From the NCBI RefSeq assembly GCF_016863315.1, contig NZ_BOOQ01000003.1, positions 409,554-473,553 of the forward strand: a DNA stretch of 64,000 nucleotides, written 5' to 3'. A model generated the notes under the pieces. The model was not told the origin of the DNA, did no database searches, and saw only the letters and a program-made list of their open reading frames with translations. This document shows, piece after piece, positions 40,854 through 48,505 of this stretch (positions are counted from its first letter, which is position 1; every line of letters starts with the position of its first letter). Source of the DNA: Planotetraspora silvatica (lineage in GTDB: Bacteria; Actinomycetota; Actinomycetes; Streptosporangiales; Streptosporangiaceae). Both the position numbers and the translations under genes were made by a program.

Positions 40854-42200
40854 TCAGCGGCTCAGCTTCTCCACGATGAGCCGATAGAGCTGACGCGGCC
40901 GGCCGGGCTGCGGAGTGCGGTTCGGCGGAAGCGGCCACGCGAGTCCCTCGTCGACCAGCGTGCGCAACAACCTTCGAGCCGTACGGGGTGTGACGCCGAG
41001 CATGCGCCCCGCCCCCTCCGCGTCGACGACCGTGTCCCCGCCCTCGAGCTTGGCGGCCAGGCGGGCGAGCACCTCGACACCTCTCGGCTTGGCCGGCCCG
41101 CCCGACTGGGGCGGCATCCGGGGCGGCGGGACGAGCGCCCTGCCCTCCCGGTCCACCGCGAAGCCCTGCGCCTGCTTCCCGCCCTGGCTCCGGGTCAGCG
41201 CGCCCCGTGCGTGCGTCTCGGCGTCATGGGTCGTACGGCCCATGCCCACACCCACCTCGACGGCCAGTCCCAGCTCCTCGCGGATCCTGGCCGCGAACGG
41301 CAGGACCCGGAAGCCGTCGGTGGCCGCGGCGATCGATCCCTTGGTCGCCACCACCAGATAGCTGTGGTCGTCGATGGGCCACACGCTCGCGTTGATCCGG
41401 TTGGCCTCCTGGACCAGCAGCCGGTGCAGTGACAGCCGCAGCTCGTCGCGCCAGTAACGCGGGGAGGCCCGCCGTACGGGCTCGCGCAGCGTCGGCACCT
41501 CCACCAGGATGACGGTGAGCTGCGACTCCTCCAGTCGGTGCCGGGCGCCCAGCAGGCCCGCCGTGTGCAGGGCGGAGCGGATCGCGGCCGACGTCGGTCG
41601 GATCGGGATGGCCGGCATCCCCGCGGCGGCCAGCCGGTCGGCGACACCCTGGACGCACGTCAGCACGCCCGTCGTGACGCCCTGACGCAGCAGCCGCTCA
41701 TGGAAGGCCGTGATGGTTCCCGTGGCCCCCGGCTCGTCCCGGCTGTGGACATCCCCCGAGGGGAGGTTCAGATCCGAGTACGCCTCGTCGATCTCCGACC
41801 GGCTCAGCACATCGATGCTCACCCGCCGGGGATCGATGCGCTCGTCCAGCATCGCGCGCGCGATCGCCGAGACCAGAGCGGCACCGCCGAGTTGCACATG
41901 CGTCGCGGGCACCGTCAGCACCCCCGCCCGCCGGGCCAGCTCGAAGGGGACCGGGCTGGCGAACAGGCAGGCGTCCACGCCGGGACCGAGCCGGGTCACC
42001 TTGTCGGCCGCTTCCTGCTCGTCCCGGTACGCGGCGGCGACCAACCGGCAAGGTACCGGAGCCGCCGCATGCCCCATGAGCATCACCCGCTCGACGAGGT
42101 CGTGCGACCCCACCACTCCGATGGTGAGGTCCGGCGTCCCCGCGCTCAGGCGCGACCCGCGCGGAGTCTCTTCCGTGCGTTCGACCAATGTTCGTCCCAT
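40854..42200 (-). CDS. Putative transcriptional regulator with GGDEF-like domain and C-terminal HTH
   Basis: 448 residues. The N-terminal 200 (LTIGVVGSHDLVERVMLMGH, CLFASPVPFELARRAGV) resemble a periplasmic-binding-like sensor fold. The middle has WPIDDHSYLVVATKG and IREELGLAVEVGVGMGRTTHDAETHARGAL, the pattern of a degenerate GGDEF/cyclase-like domain without the GGDEF signature. The last 80 form a winged helix (MLGVTPRTARRLLRTLVDEGLAWPLPPN). Ligand and targets are unknown. Confidence 0.65.
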   Translation of the reverse strand: MGRTLVERTEETPRGSRLSAGTPDLTIGVVGSHDLVERVMLMGHAAAPVPCRLVAAAYRDEQEAADKVTRLGPGVDACLFASPVPFELARRAGVLTVPATHVQLGGAALVSAIARAMLDERIDPRRVSIDVLSRSEIDEAYSDLNLPSGDVHSRDEPGATGTITAFHERLLRQGVTTGVLTCVQGVADRLAAAGMPAIPIRPTSAAIRSALHTAGLLGARHRLEESQLTVILVEVPTLREPVRRASPRYWRDELRLSLHRLLVQEANRINASVWPIDDHSYLVVATKGSIAAATDGFRVLPFAARIREELGLAVEVGVGMGRTTHDAETHARGALTRSQGGKQAQGFAVDREGRALVPPPRMPPQSGGPAKPRGVEVLARLAAKLEGGDTVVDAEGAGRMLGVTPRTARRLLRTLVDEGLAWPLPPNRTPQPGRPRQLYRLIVEKLSR

Positions 42201-42357
42201 CCCACGTGCCCTCGTTGTTGTGGTTCTCTTTGGAACGATCGCTTGTTAAGGCCGTAATGTCACGCCCGGATTTGCCGAATGCCATTCTGCGAGGGGCCGG
42301 CGGTTCCGGGAAATGTAATGTTTCCGCTGGTCGACGCGGATAAATGGGTTTCTGGAC

Positions 42358-43635
42358 TCAGCCCTCACTCAAAGGGGAAATTTCCCGTTCCACATCTGCG
42401 CCGAGCGCCTGCATACGCTGAGCGAGGGCCGCGTGCCCGCGATCGATGAGATATCCGGAGTCGATCGTCGTCTCTCCGTCGGCGGCCAGACCGGCGAGTA
42501 CGAGTGCGATTCCGGATCGCAGATCGTGAGCCGTCACTTCGGTGCCGTGCAGCGGTGTGGGTCCGTGGACCACCGCGCGGCTGCCGTCGACCTCGATCTG
42601 GGCTCCCATCTTGTTGAGCTCTCCCGCGAGCGCGAAGCGCCCGTCGAAGATCCGCTCGTGGATGTAGCTGGAGCCGTCCGCGAGGCAGGCCACCGTCATG
42701 AGCGGCGACTGCAGGTCGGTCGCGAAACCCGGGTAGGTGTCGGTGATCACGTTGATCGGCCGGAGGTTGCGGTCGCGCCGGACGTGGAGGACCGCGCCGT
42801 CGGTCTCGAACTCGACGCCCATCTGCTCCAGCTTCCACCGGACGACGCCGAGGTGCTCGAGGGAGGCGCCGACGAGGTTCACCTCGCCGCCCGTGATGGC
42901 GGCGGCCATCGCGAAGACGCCGGCGTCGAGCCGGTCCGGCATCACGGTGTGCTCGACCGCGGTCAGCTCGTCGACGCCCTCGACCGTGATGAAGCCGGTG
43001 CCGCCACCGCTGATCTTGGCGCCCATGCGGGAGAGCATCCCGATCACGTCGAGGACCTCGGGCTCCAGCGCCGCGTTCTCGATGATCGTGGTGCCCTTGG
43101 CGAGGGCCGCGGCCATGATGAGGTTCTCGGTGCCCGTGTGGGAGGGCGTGTCGAGGTAAAGGGGAGCGCCGAGGAGCCCGGCCGCCTTGATGTGGATGAC
43201 GCTCTCGCCCTCGTCCACGATCGCGCCGAGGCGCTTGTAGCCGAGGTAGTGGAAGTCCAGGTTCCTGCTGCCGAGGTTGCAGCCGCCGATGCCCTCGATG
43301 ATCGCCTCGCCGAGCCGGTGCAGCAGAGCGGGGACGAACAGTACAGAGCCGCGGAACCGTCGCGCGATGTGGGCGGGGAGAACCGGGCTGGTGAGCCGCG
43401 AGGCGTCGATCACCAACGTCCGCTCGGTCTCGTGGAACTCCACTTTGGCGCCGATGGCCTCCGCGAGCTCGACGGCTCTGCGCACGTCCTCGATCACGGG
43501 TACGTTGCGCAGCACCGTGCGGCCCTCTGAGGCGAGCAGCGCCGCCCCGATCATGGGCAGTACGGCGTTCTTCGCGCCCTGGATGAAGGCGGTTCCACGC
43601 AGTACGTTGCCACCGCGCACGCGGTAACGAACCAT
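42358..43635 (-). CDS. murA: UDP-N-acetylglucosamine 1-carboxyvinyltransferase
   Basis: About 425 residues. Transfers enolpyruvate from PEP to UDP-GlcNAc, first committed step of peptidoglycan. K22 sits in FIQGAKNAVLPM as in characterised MurA. The catalytic-loop cysteine is C119 in IGGCNLGSRNLDFH, although the flanking sequence differs from the usual PGGCxIGxRPxDLH, suggesting a divergent MurA subtype. ATG 43635 follows TTAGGAGTCTC. Same strand as purC/purD but 163 bp downstream, so probably its own promoter. Confidence 0.9.
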   Translation of the reverse strand: MVRYRVRGGNVLRGTAFIQGAKNAVLPMIGAALLASEGRTVLRNVPVIEDVRRAVELAEAIGAKVEFHETERTLVIDASRLTSPVLPAHIARRFRGSVLFVPALLHRLGEAIIEGIGGCNLGSRNLDFHYLGYKRLGAIVDEGESVIHIKAAGLLGAPLYLDTPSHTGTENLIMAAALAKGTTIIENAALEPEVLDVIGMLSRMGAKISGGGTGFITVEGVDELTAVEHTVMPDRLDAGVFAMAAAITGGEVNLVGASLEHLGVVRWKLEQMGVEFETDGAVLHVRRDRNLRPINVITDTYPGFATDLQSPLMTVACLADGSSYIHERIFDGRFALAGELNKMGAQIEVDGSRAVVHGPTPLHGTEVTAHDLRSGIALVLAGLAADGETTIDSGYLIDRGHAALAQRMQALGADVEREISPLSEG

Positions 43636-43758
43636 GAATGAGACTCCTAAGTCGGGGGAAGGGTGGGGGACCCGCAAAATGGCGGCAGCCACGCCGTCGG
43701 CCCAGACTAGCCGCTATCCCGGGCGTTTCGCGGGGGAACCACCCCCGGAGGGCCCTAG

Positions 43759-43770
43759 ATGGAGCTCCAT
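43759..43770. promoter_or_regulatory. Perfect 12-bp palindrome upstream of murA
   Basis: ATGGAGCTCCAT in the purC-murA gap, 124 bp before the murA start. Could be an operator or chance. Confidence 0.2.
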
Positions 43771-43798
43771 GCCACTGATGCGGGTGTGACTGGAGTGA

Positions 43799-44647
43799 CT
43801 AGCTCCTGAAGGCCGATCCGGTCAGTCGTTCGAATGCCTCCACATAGCGTTGCCGGGTCCGTTCGACGACCTTGTCGGGAAGCGGCGGGGGCGCCTCGCC
43901 GGAGTTCCGGTCCCAGCCGGACTCGGGGGAGACCAGCCAGTCCCTGACGTACTGCTTGTCGAACGACGGTTGCGGCCGTCCCGGCTCCCAGAGCTCACGC
44001 GGCCAGAACCGGGAGGAGTCCGGCGTCAGGATCTCATCGCCCAGGGTCAGCACGCCGTCGGCGTCCCAGCCGAGCTCGATCTTGGTGTCGGCCAGGATGA
44101 TGCCCCTCTCGAGGGCGATCTCGGCGCCGCGCGTGTAGACGTCGAGCGTGATCCGCCTGAGCATCTCGGCGACCTCCGCGCCGACCTCGTCGACGACCTG
44201 GTCGAACGTCATCGGCTCGTCATGCTGGCCCATCGGGGCCTTCGTCGAGGGGGTGAAGATCGGCTCGGGCAGTCGCGACCCGTTGTCGAGACCGGGCGGG
44301 AGCCGTACGCCGGAGACGGCGCCGCCGGCGCGGTACTCGAGGAGCCCGCCGCCCGTCAGATAGCCGCGCGCCACACACTCCACGGGCACCATCCGCAGCT
44401 TGCGGCACAGGACGGCACGGCCCGCGAACTCGGCCGGCACGTCCGCCGAGACGACGTGGTTGGGGACGACGTCCTTGAGCTGGTCGAACCACCACAACGA
44501 CAAGCGGGTCAGTATCTCCCCCTTGTCGGGAATGCCTGGTTCGAGCACGTGGTCGAACGCCGACATCCGGTCGGAGGCCACCATCAGCAGCAGGCCGTCG
44601 TCGGTCTCGTACAGGTCGCGGACCTTGCCGGAGTGGAGGTGTTTCAC
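43799..44647 (-). CDS. purC: Phosphoribosylaminoimidazole-succinocarboxamide synthase
   Basis: SAICAR synthase, 282 residues. HSGKVRDLYETDDG at the N-terminus, VASDRMSAFDHVL, ECVARGYLTG and DTKIELGWDADG (metal/ADP site) are diagnostic. GTG 44647 is 45 bp after purD; TAAACT lies 7 nt upstream, so a leaderless start within the operon is likely. The in-frame open region upstream (to 46027) is only an overlap with purD in another frame. Confidence 0.95.
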   Translation of the reverse strand: MKHLHSGKVRDLYETDDGLLLMVASDRMSAFDHVLEPGIPDKGEILTRLSLWWFDQLKDVVPNHVVSADVPAEFAGRAVLCRKLRMVPVECVARGYLTGGGLLEYRAGGAVSGVRLPPGLDNGSRLPEPIFTPSTKAPMGQHDEPMTFDQVVDEVGAEVAEMLRRITLDVYTRGAEIALERGIILADTKIELGWDADGVLTLGDEILTPDSSRFWPRELWEPGRPQPSFDKQYVRDWLVSPESGWDRNSGEAPPPLPDKVVERTRQRYVEAFERLTGSAFRS

Positions 44648-44654
44648 CGTGCCG

Positions 44655-44660
44655 AGTTTA
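44655..44660 (-). promoter_or_regulatory. -10 hexamer TAAACT of purC
   Basis: TAAACT, 7 nt, GTG 44647 on the minus strand, in the 44-bp purD-purC gap. Confidence 0.4.
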
Positions 44661-44691
44661 TTCGGCCCCGCACAGGTAGAAGCCGCCCGGG

Positions 44692-45933
44692 TCAGGCCTC
44701 GGCCACGGCGGCCAGCGCGATGTCGGACCGATGGTGGGAGCCGCGCATCGAGATCCTCTTGAGCGCCTCGTAGGCGGCCGCCCGCGCCTCCGCGATGTCC
44801 GCGCCGGTGCCGACCACGTTGAGCACCCTGCCTCCGTTCGACACCAGGCGGTCGCCGTCGAAGGCGGTGCCGGCGTGCAGGACGTACGCGTCCGGGGTCG
44901 CCGGCGGGAGTCCCTCGATGGCGTCGCCCTTCACCGGATCCACCGGGTAGTTCTCGGCCGCGACCACCACGGTCACCGCCGCGCCTGCGCGCCAGCGGAG
45001 AGGTTCGTGCGCCGCGAGGTCTCCCGTCGCGCAGGCGAGCAGCAGGCCCGCGAGCGGCGTCGCCAGCCGGTCGAGCACCACCTGCGTCTCCGGGTCGCCG
45101 AATCGGGCGTTGAACTCGATGACCCGCGGCCCGGCCTTCGTGAGGGCCAGCCCCGCATACAGGACCCCGTTGTACGGCATGCCGCGGCGGGCGAGCTCGG
45201 CGACCGTCGGCCTGACGACCTCGGCCATGACCTGCTCGGTCAGATCGCCGGGAGCCCAGGGCAGCGGCGTGTAGGCGCCCATGCCGCCGGTGTTCGGCCC
45301 CTCGTCGCCGTCGTAGGCGCGCTTGAAGTCCTGTGCCGGCTGGAGCGGCACGGCGGCCGCACCGTCGCACAGCGCGAACAACGACACCTCGGGACCGTCG
45401 AGGTACTCCTCGATGACGACCCGTTCGCACGCCCGGGCGTGGGCCAGCGCCTCGTCGCGGTCGCTCGTCACGACGACGCCCTTGCCCGCGGCCAGGCCGT
45501 CGTCCTTCACCACGTACGGCGGGCCGAACGCGTCGAGCGCGGCGGCGGCCTCGTCCTCGGTCGTGCAGGTGAACGACCGCGCGGTGGGGACCCCCGCGGC
45601 CACCATGACGTCCTTGGCGAAGGCCTTGGAGCCCTCGATCGCGGCGGGCTCCTTCGACGGCCCGAAGCAGGGGACGCCCTCGGCCCTGACGGCGTCGGCG
45701 ACGCCCGCGACCAGCGGCGCCTCCGGCCCGATGACGACCAGGTCGGCACCCAGCCGCACGGCCAGAGCGGAGACGGCGGCCCCGTCCGTGGGCGTCACGG
45801 AGTGCAGGGTCGCCACTTCCGCGATCCCGGCGTTGCCGGGGGCGCAGTGGAGCTCTGAGACGGCCGGGTCGAGTCGCAGGGCGCGGCACAGAGCATGCTC
45901 GCGGCCCCCGGATCCGATGACGAGAACGCGCAC
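44692..45933 (-). CDS. purD: Phosphoribosylamine-glycine ligase (GAR synthetase)
   Basis: 413-residue ATP-grasp enzyme of purine synthesis. [15 protein letters not shown] start, [29 protein letters not shown] (ATP-grasp loop), [15 protein letters not shown] and [12 protein letters not shown] are all present. GTG 45933 is preceded by GACAAT at 6 nt with no ribosome site. purD and purC lie together; purA is 7 kb away on the same strand. Confidence 0.96.
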   Translation of the reverse strand: MRVLVIGSGGREHALCRALRLDPAVSELHCAPGNAGIAEVATLHSVTPTDGAAVSALAVRLGADLVVIGPEAPLVAGVADAVRAEGVPCFGPSKEPAAIEGSKAFAKDVMVAAGVPTARSFTCTTEDEAAAALDAFGPPYVVKDDGLAAGKGVVVTSDRDEALAHARACERVVIEEYLDGPEVSLFALCDGAAAVPLQPAQDFKRAYDGDEGPNTGGMGAYTPLPWAPGDLTEQVMAEVVRPTVAELARRGMPYNGVLYAGLALTKAGPRVIEFNARFGDPETQVVLDRLATPLAGLLLACATGDLAAHEPLRWRAGAAVTVVVAAENYPVDPVKGDAIEGLPPATPDAYVLHAGTAFDGDRLVSNGGRVLNVVGTGADIAEARAAAYEALKRISMRGSHHRSDIALAAVAEA

Positions 45934-46015
45934 GTGTCCATTGTCGCGCCTGCTCGTGTGCGCTCGCTCCGCTCACTGCCGCATCGCGGGAGGCACGGGC
46001 TGATTTTGACAAGTA

Positions 46016-46027
46016 GTGCATGATCAC
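46016..46027 (-). repeat. Solitary box of the 53-bp-period repeat family
   Basis: A perfect GTGCATGATCAC (reverse orientation) followed by a G-rich flank like the right ends of the complete elements. No second box is found 53 bp away, so this is an isolated or eroded copy, in the purD-corA gap. Confidence 0.7.
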
Positions 46028-46124
46028 ACGTGGGGGTTGGGTACGCTCAAAAAGCGGCCAACCCTTGCATGTGGTAACTTAGGCAGGCTTCGTCCCCTCT
46101 CGTGGCGATTGGAGGTGGTTCGGG

Positions 46125-46232
46125 ATGAGTTCTGGTGATCCCGTCAGTACGTGCTCGCGCACGTGCGACGTGCGCACTCCCGACCACTTCACAACAGAGC
46201 CCGAGGGGCAGTTCACGCCTTATAAGGGGTGA
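46125..46232 (+). CDS. Putative 35-residue small protein upstream of corA
   Basis: ATG 46125 follows a strong ribosome site, GGAGGTGGTTCGGG, and ends at TGA 46232, 48 bp before corA. The product is Thr-rich with two Cys (STCSRTCDVRTPDHF) and ends in FTPYKG. Inside the ORF, 46157-46175 forms a GCGCACGT/ACGTGCGC hairpin. It may be a translated leader controlling corA or a real small protein. Confidence 0.4.
   Translation: MSSGDPVSTCSRTCDVRTPDHFTTEPEGQFTPYKG
46157..46175 (+). promoter_or_regulatory. Perfect 8-bp inverted repeat inside the corA leader
   Basis: Arms GCGCACGT and ACGTGCGC with a 3-nt loop, within the small ORF preceding corA. A stable RNA hairpin here could affect ribosome movement and corA expression. 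Confidence 0.4.
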
Positions 46233-46280
46233 CATCACGTCGCGCGTGGAGCGTGCCGGCTCGGGCGGGAAGGGACCGCC

Positions 46281-47402
46281 ATGCGCTCTTCAGCGATTTT
46301 CCCTCGTATCACTAGGAACACCCGGGTCATCCCCACTCGTCTCAGCGCGTCCGTGATCAACCCCCCGGAGAAGCTGAGCGGTTGTGTTCCCCCGAGCAAG
46401 TCCCTCGTCGAATTCGGCGCGTACATCGGCGGGACGAAGGTCGCCGCCGACGGCATCGCGGAGGCCGTGAGCCTCGTCCGCGCGCACAACACCGGCAATT
46501 CCCTGCCCAACGCGTACGTGTGGGTCGGCCTGCACGAGCCGGCGGCGCCCGAGGTCGAATGGCTGGCCGACGTCTTCGGCCTGCACCCCCTGGCGGTTGA
46601 GGACGCGATCAAGGCCCACCAGCGGCCCAAGGTCGAAAGGTACGGCGACTCCATCTTCGTCGTGCTCAAGACCGTCGCCTTCCTCGATCACGAGGTCCTG
46701 ACCGCCACCAGCGAGATCATCGGCACCGGCGAGATCATGATGTTCGTGGGCCCCGACTTCGTCGTGACCGTACGGCACGGCAGCCACTGCCCCCTCGCCG
46801 ACGTCCGGGAGAAGCTCGAGGACAAGCCGAAGCTGCTGGGCCGCGGCCCTACGGGTGTGCTGCACGCCATCGCCGACCACGTCGTCGACAAGTACCTCCA
46901 GGTCGCCGACCTCATGCAGGCCGAACTCGAAGAGGTCGAAGCGGCCGTCTTCGCCGAGGTCAGTTCCCGCGACATCAACCGCATCTACCAGCTCAAGCGG
47001 GAGATGCTCGAGCTCAAGCGGGCCGTCGCCCCCCTGCAGACGCCGTTCAACGCCCTCCCTCAGCGCCGCATGATCCCTTCGGAGATGCGGGAGTACTTCC
47101 GCGACGTCGGCGACCATCTGTCCCGTGTGTGCGAGCAGGTCCAGGCGTCCAACGAGTTGTCGGACTCCATCCTGCAGGCCGCGCTGGCCCGCTCGAACGC
47201 GCTCGCCAACGAGGACATGCGGAAGATCTCGTCCTGGGTCGCGATCATCTCGGTCCCCACGATGATCGCGGGCATCTACGGGATGAACTTCGATCACATG
47301 CCCGAACTGCGGGCGGCCTACGGCTATCCCGTGGTGATCGCCGTCATGGTCGTGGCCTGCACACTGCTGCACCGAGCCTTCCGCCGCAACGGCTGGCTCT
47401 GA
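46281..47402 (+). CDS. corA: CorA-family magnesium/cobalt transporter
   Basis: 373 residues. Large cytoplasmic N-terminal domain (GLHPLAVEDAIKAHQRPKVERYGDSIFVVLKT), a long stalk helix, then two C-terminal membrane helices with the signature YGMNFDHMPEL in the loop between them. Normal CorA length. ATG 46281 follows GAAGGGACC. Downstream lies the perfect 47420 repeat element, which separates it from the convergent TetR gene. Confidence 0.95.
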   Translation: MRSSAIFPRITRNTRVIPTRLSASVINPPEKLSGCVPPSKSLVEFGAYIGGTKVAADGIAEAVSLVRAHNTGNSLPNAYVWVGLHEPAAPEVEWLADVFGLHPLAVEDAIKAHQRPKVERYGDSIFVVLKTVAFLDHEVLTATSEIIGTGEIMMFVGPDFVVTVRHGSHCPLADVREKLEDKPKLLGRGPTGVLHAIADHVVDKYLQVADLMQAELEEVEAAVFAEVSSRDINRIYQLKREMLELKRAVAPLQTPFNALPQRRMIPSEMREYFRDVGDHLSRVCEQVQASNELSDSILQAALARSNALANEDMRKISSWVAIISVPTMIAGIYGMNFDHMPELRAAYGYPVVIAVMVVACTLLHRAFRRNGWL

Positions 47403-47419
47403 CCCACCCCTTTCCCGGC

Positions 47420-47761
47420 GTGATCATGCACACATTCGGCGTGAGCCGTACAGACCTGCGCGAACACTTCCCGTGATCATGCACAAGTTCGTGGAAAGGC
47501 CCTTTCGCCTGCCACGACGCGTTTCGTGATCATGCACAGATTCGTAGAGACCCGTCTCGACCCGCGGAAACGCAGCTCGTGATCATGCAATTGCCTGATC
47601 ACGAACCGCATTTCCGCTGCGCAGCACACCTCTCGCAGAACATGTGCATGATCACGAACCGGGAAATGGCTGTTCAGCGCCTTGATCCCCGAATGTGTGC
47701 ATGATCACGGCGGGAAGGGTGGCTGGTCAGGGGGCAGGTTCCCGAACGTGTGCATGATCAC
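47420..47761. repeat. Complete, perfectly symmetric inverted 53-bp-period repeat element (4 + 4 boxes)
   Basis: Forward boxes start at 47420, 47473, 47526 and 47579; reverse boxes end at 47602, 47655, 47708 and 47761. Arms are 171 bp each and meet without a core: GTGATCATGCAA abuts TTGCCTGATCAC at 47590/47591, itself a 24-bp near-palindrome. Intervening 41-bp stretches differ but keep two conserved blocks. C-rich left flank, G-rich right flank. Lies between convergent corA and TetR genes. Confidence 0.93.
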
Positions 47762-47789
47762 GCGCGAGGTGGTGGTGGTTGGGGGGGTG

Positions 47790-48401
47790 TCAGCCGATTG
47801 AGCTTAGGCCGCGTATCGCGATTTCCATGGCCCGTCTGCCCGCGGCCCACACCTGCTCGGGCGTCTCGCCTCGCTCCATGCTGATGGTCGTGGCCAGGTG
47901 GGCCGCGCCCATGAGGGATCCGATGGCGGCGGCCGCCTCGATGGGATCGAGTTCGTCGGCGTAGGCCCGGTGGAGGGCGCCGGCCAGGCGTTGCTGCGTC
48001 TCGAACAGCAGGTCCAGCCCACGGGCCCGGAGAGCCGGGACCGTCGTGATCAGGTGGCGGCGGGCGGGGGTCAGTTCCACCGTCAGGTCGGCGTCCGTGA
48101 CCGCGTCGAGGCTGTGGCTGGTGACCCGCAGGAGGAGGTCGACGACGGTCTCCGCGGGCCTGCGGTCGGCGATCATCTTGAGGGCGGCCTCGACCCGGGC
48201 CTCGCCGTCGAAGAAGACGACGTCCTCCTTGCTGGTGAAGTAGCTGAAGAACGTCCTCGTCGAGACGTCAACGGCCGCGGTGATCTCCGCGACCGTCGTC
48301 TCCTCGTAGCCCTTCTCCTCGAACAGACGCAGGGCCGCCTCGATCAGCGCTCGCCTGGTGCGTAGCTTCTTGCGCTCCCGCAAGCCCACCGCATCGCCCA
48401 T
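47790..48401 (-). CDS. TetR-family repressor
   Basis: 203 residues. N-terminal HTH: RRALIEAALRLFEEKGYEETTVAEITAAVDVSTRTFFSYFTSKEDVVF is textbook TetR; the C-terminal helical domain is ligand-binding and variable. Divergent from the P450-ferredoxin pair with a symmetric AT-rich operator region between, so it very likely controls those genes and itself. The start is near 48401. Confidence 0.93.
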   Translation of the reverse strand: MGDAVGLRERKKLRTRRALIEAALRLFEEKGYEETTVAEITAAVDVSTRTFFSYFTSKEDVVFFDGEARVEAALKMIADRRPAETVVDLLLRVTSHSLDAVTDADLTVELTPARRHLITTVPALRARGLDLLFETQQRLAGALHRAYADELDPIEAAAAIGSLMGAAHLATTISMERGETPEQVWAAGRRAMEIAIRGLSSIG

Positions 48402-48429
48402 AACTTGAACTTTACGACATTCAAATCAT

Positions 48430-48453
48430 ATTTGCATCCATTGCAAATTTGCA
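48430..48453. promoter_or_regulatory. Overlapping palindromes between TetR and P450 genes (candidate operator)
   Basis: Three half-sites: ATTTGCA, 5 bp, TGCAAAT immediately continuing into a perfect TGCAAATTTGCA (48442-48453). AT-rich against the surroundings and centred in the divergent promoter region, as expected for a TetR operator binding two dimers. Confidence 0.65.
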
Positions 48454-48505
48454 CCGAATGATGCTAGGTGTGGAGGGAAGCTGACAAGCAGACAAGGAGT
48501 GAGTC

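Noticed and set aside
43799..46027. A single 742-codon purD-purC fusion
   Set aside because: The open frame upstream of 44647 is out of frame with purD; the two enzymes are separate genes 44 bp apart.
46047..46238. Minus-strand 63-codon ORF upstream of corA
   Set aside because: No ribosome site or domain; overlaps the better supported + strand small ORF.
23325..47761. Coding potential of the repeat units (reads as VIMHxFV...)
   Set aside because: The 53-bp period is not a multiple of three, so the frame is lost at every unit, and stops occur; apparent C-terminal extensions of neighbouring genes into the repeats are artefacts.
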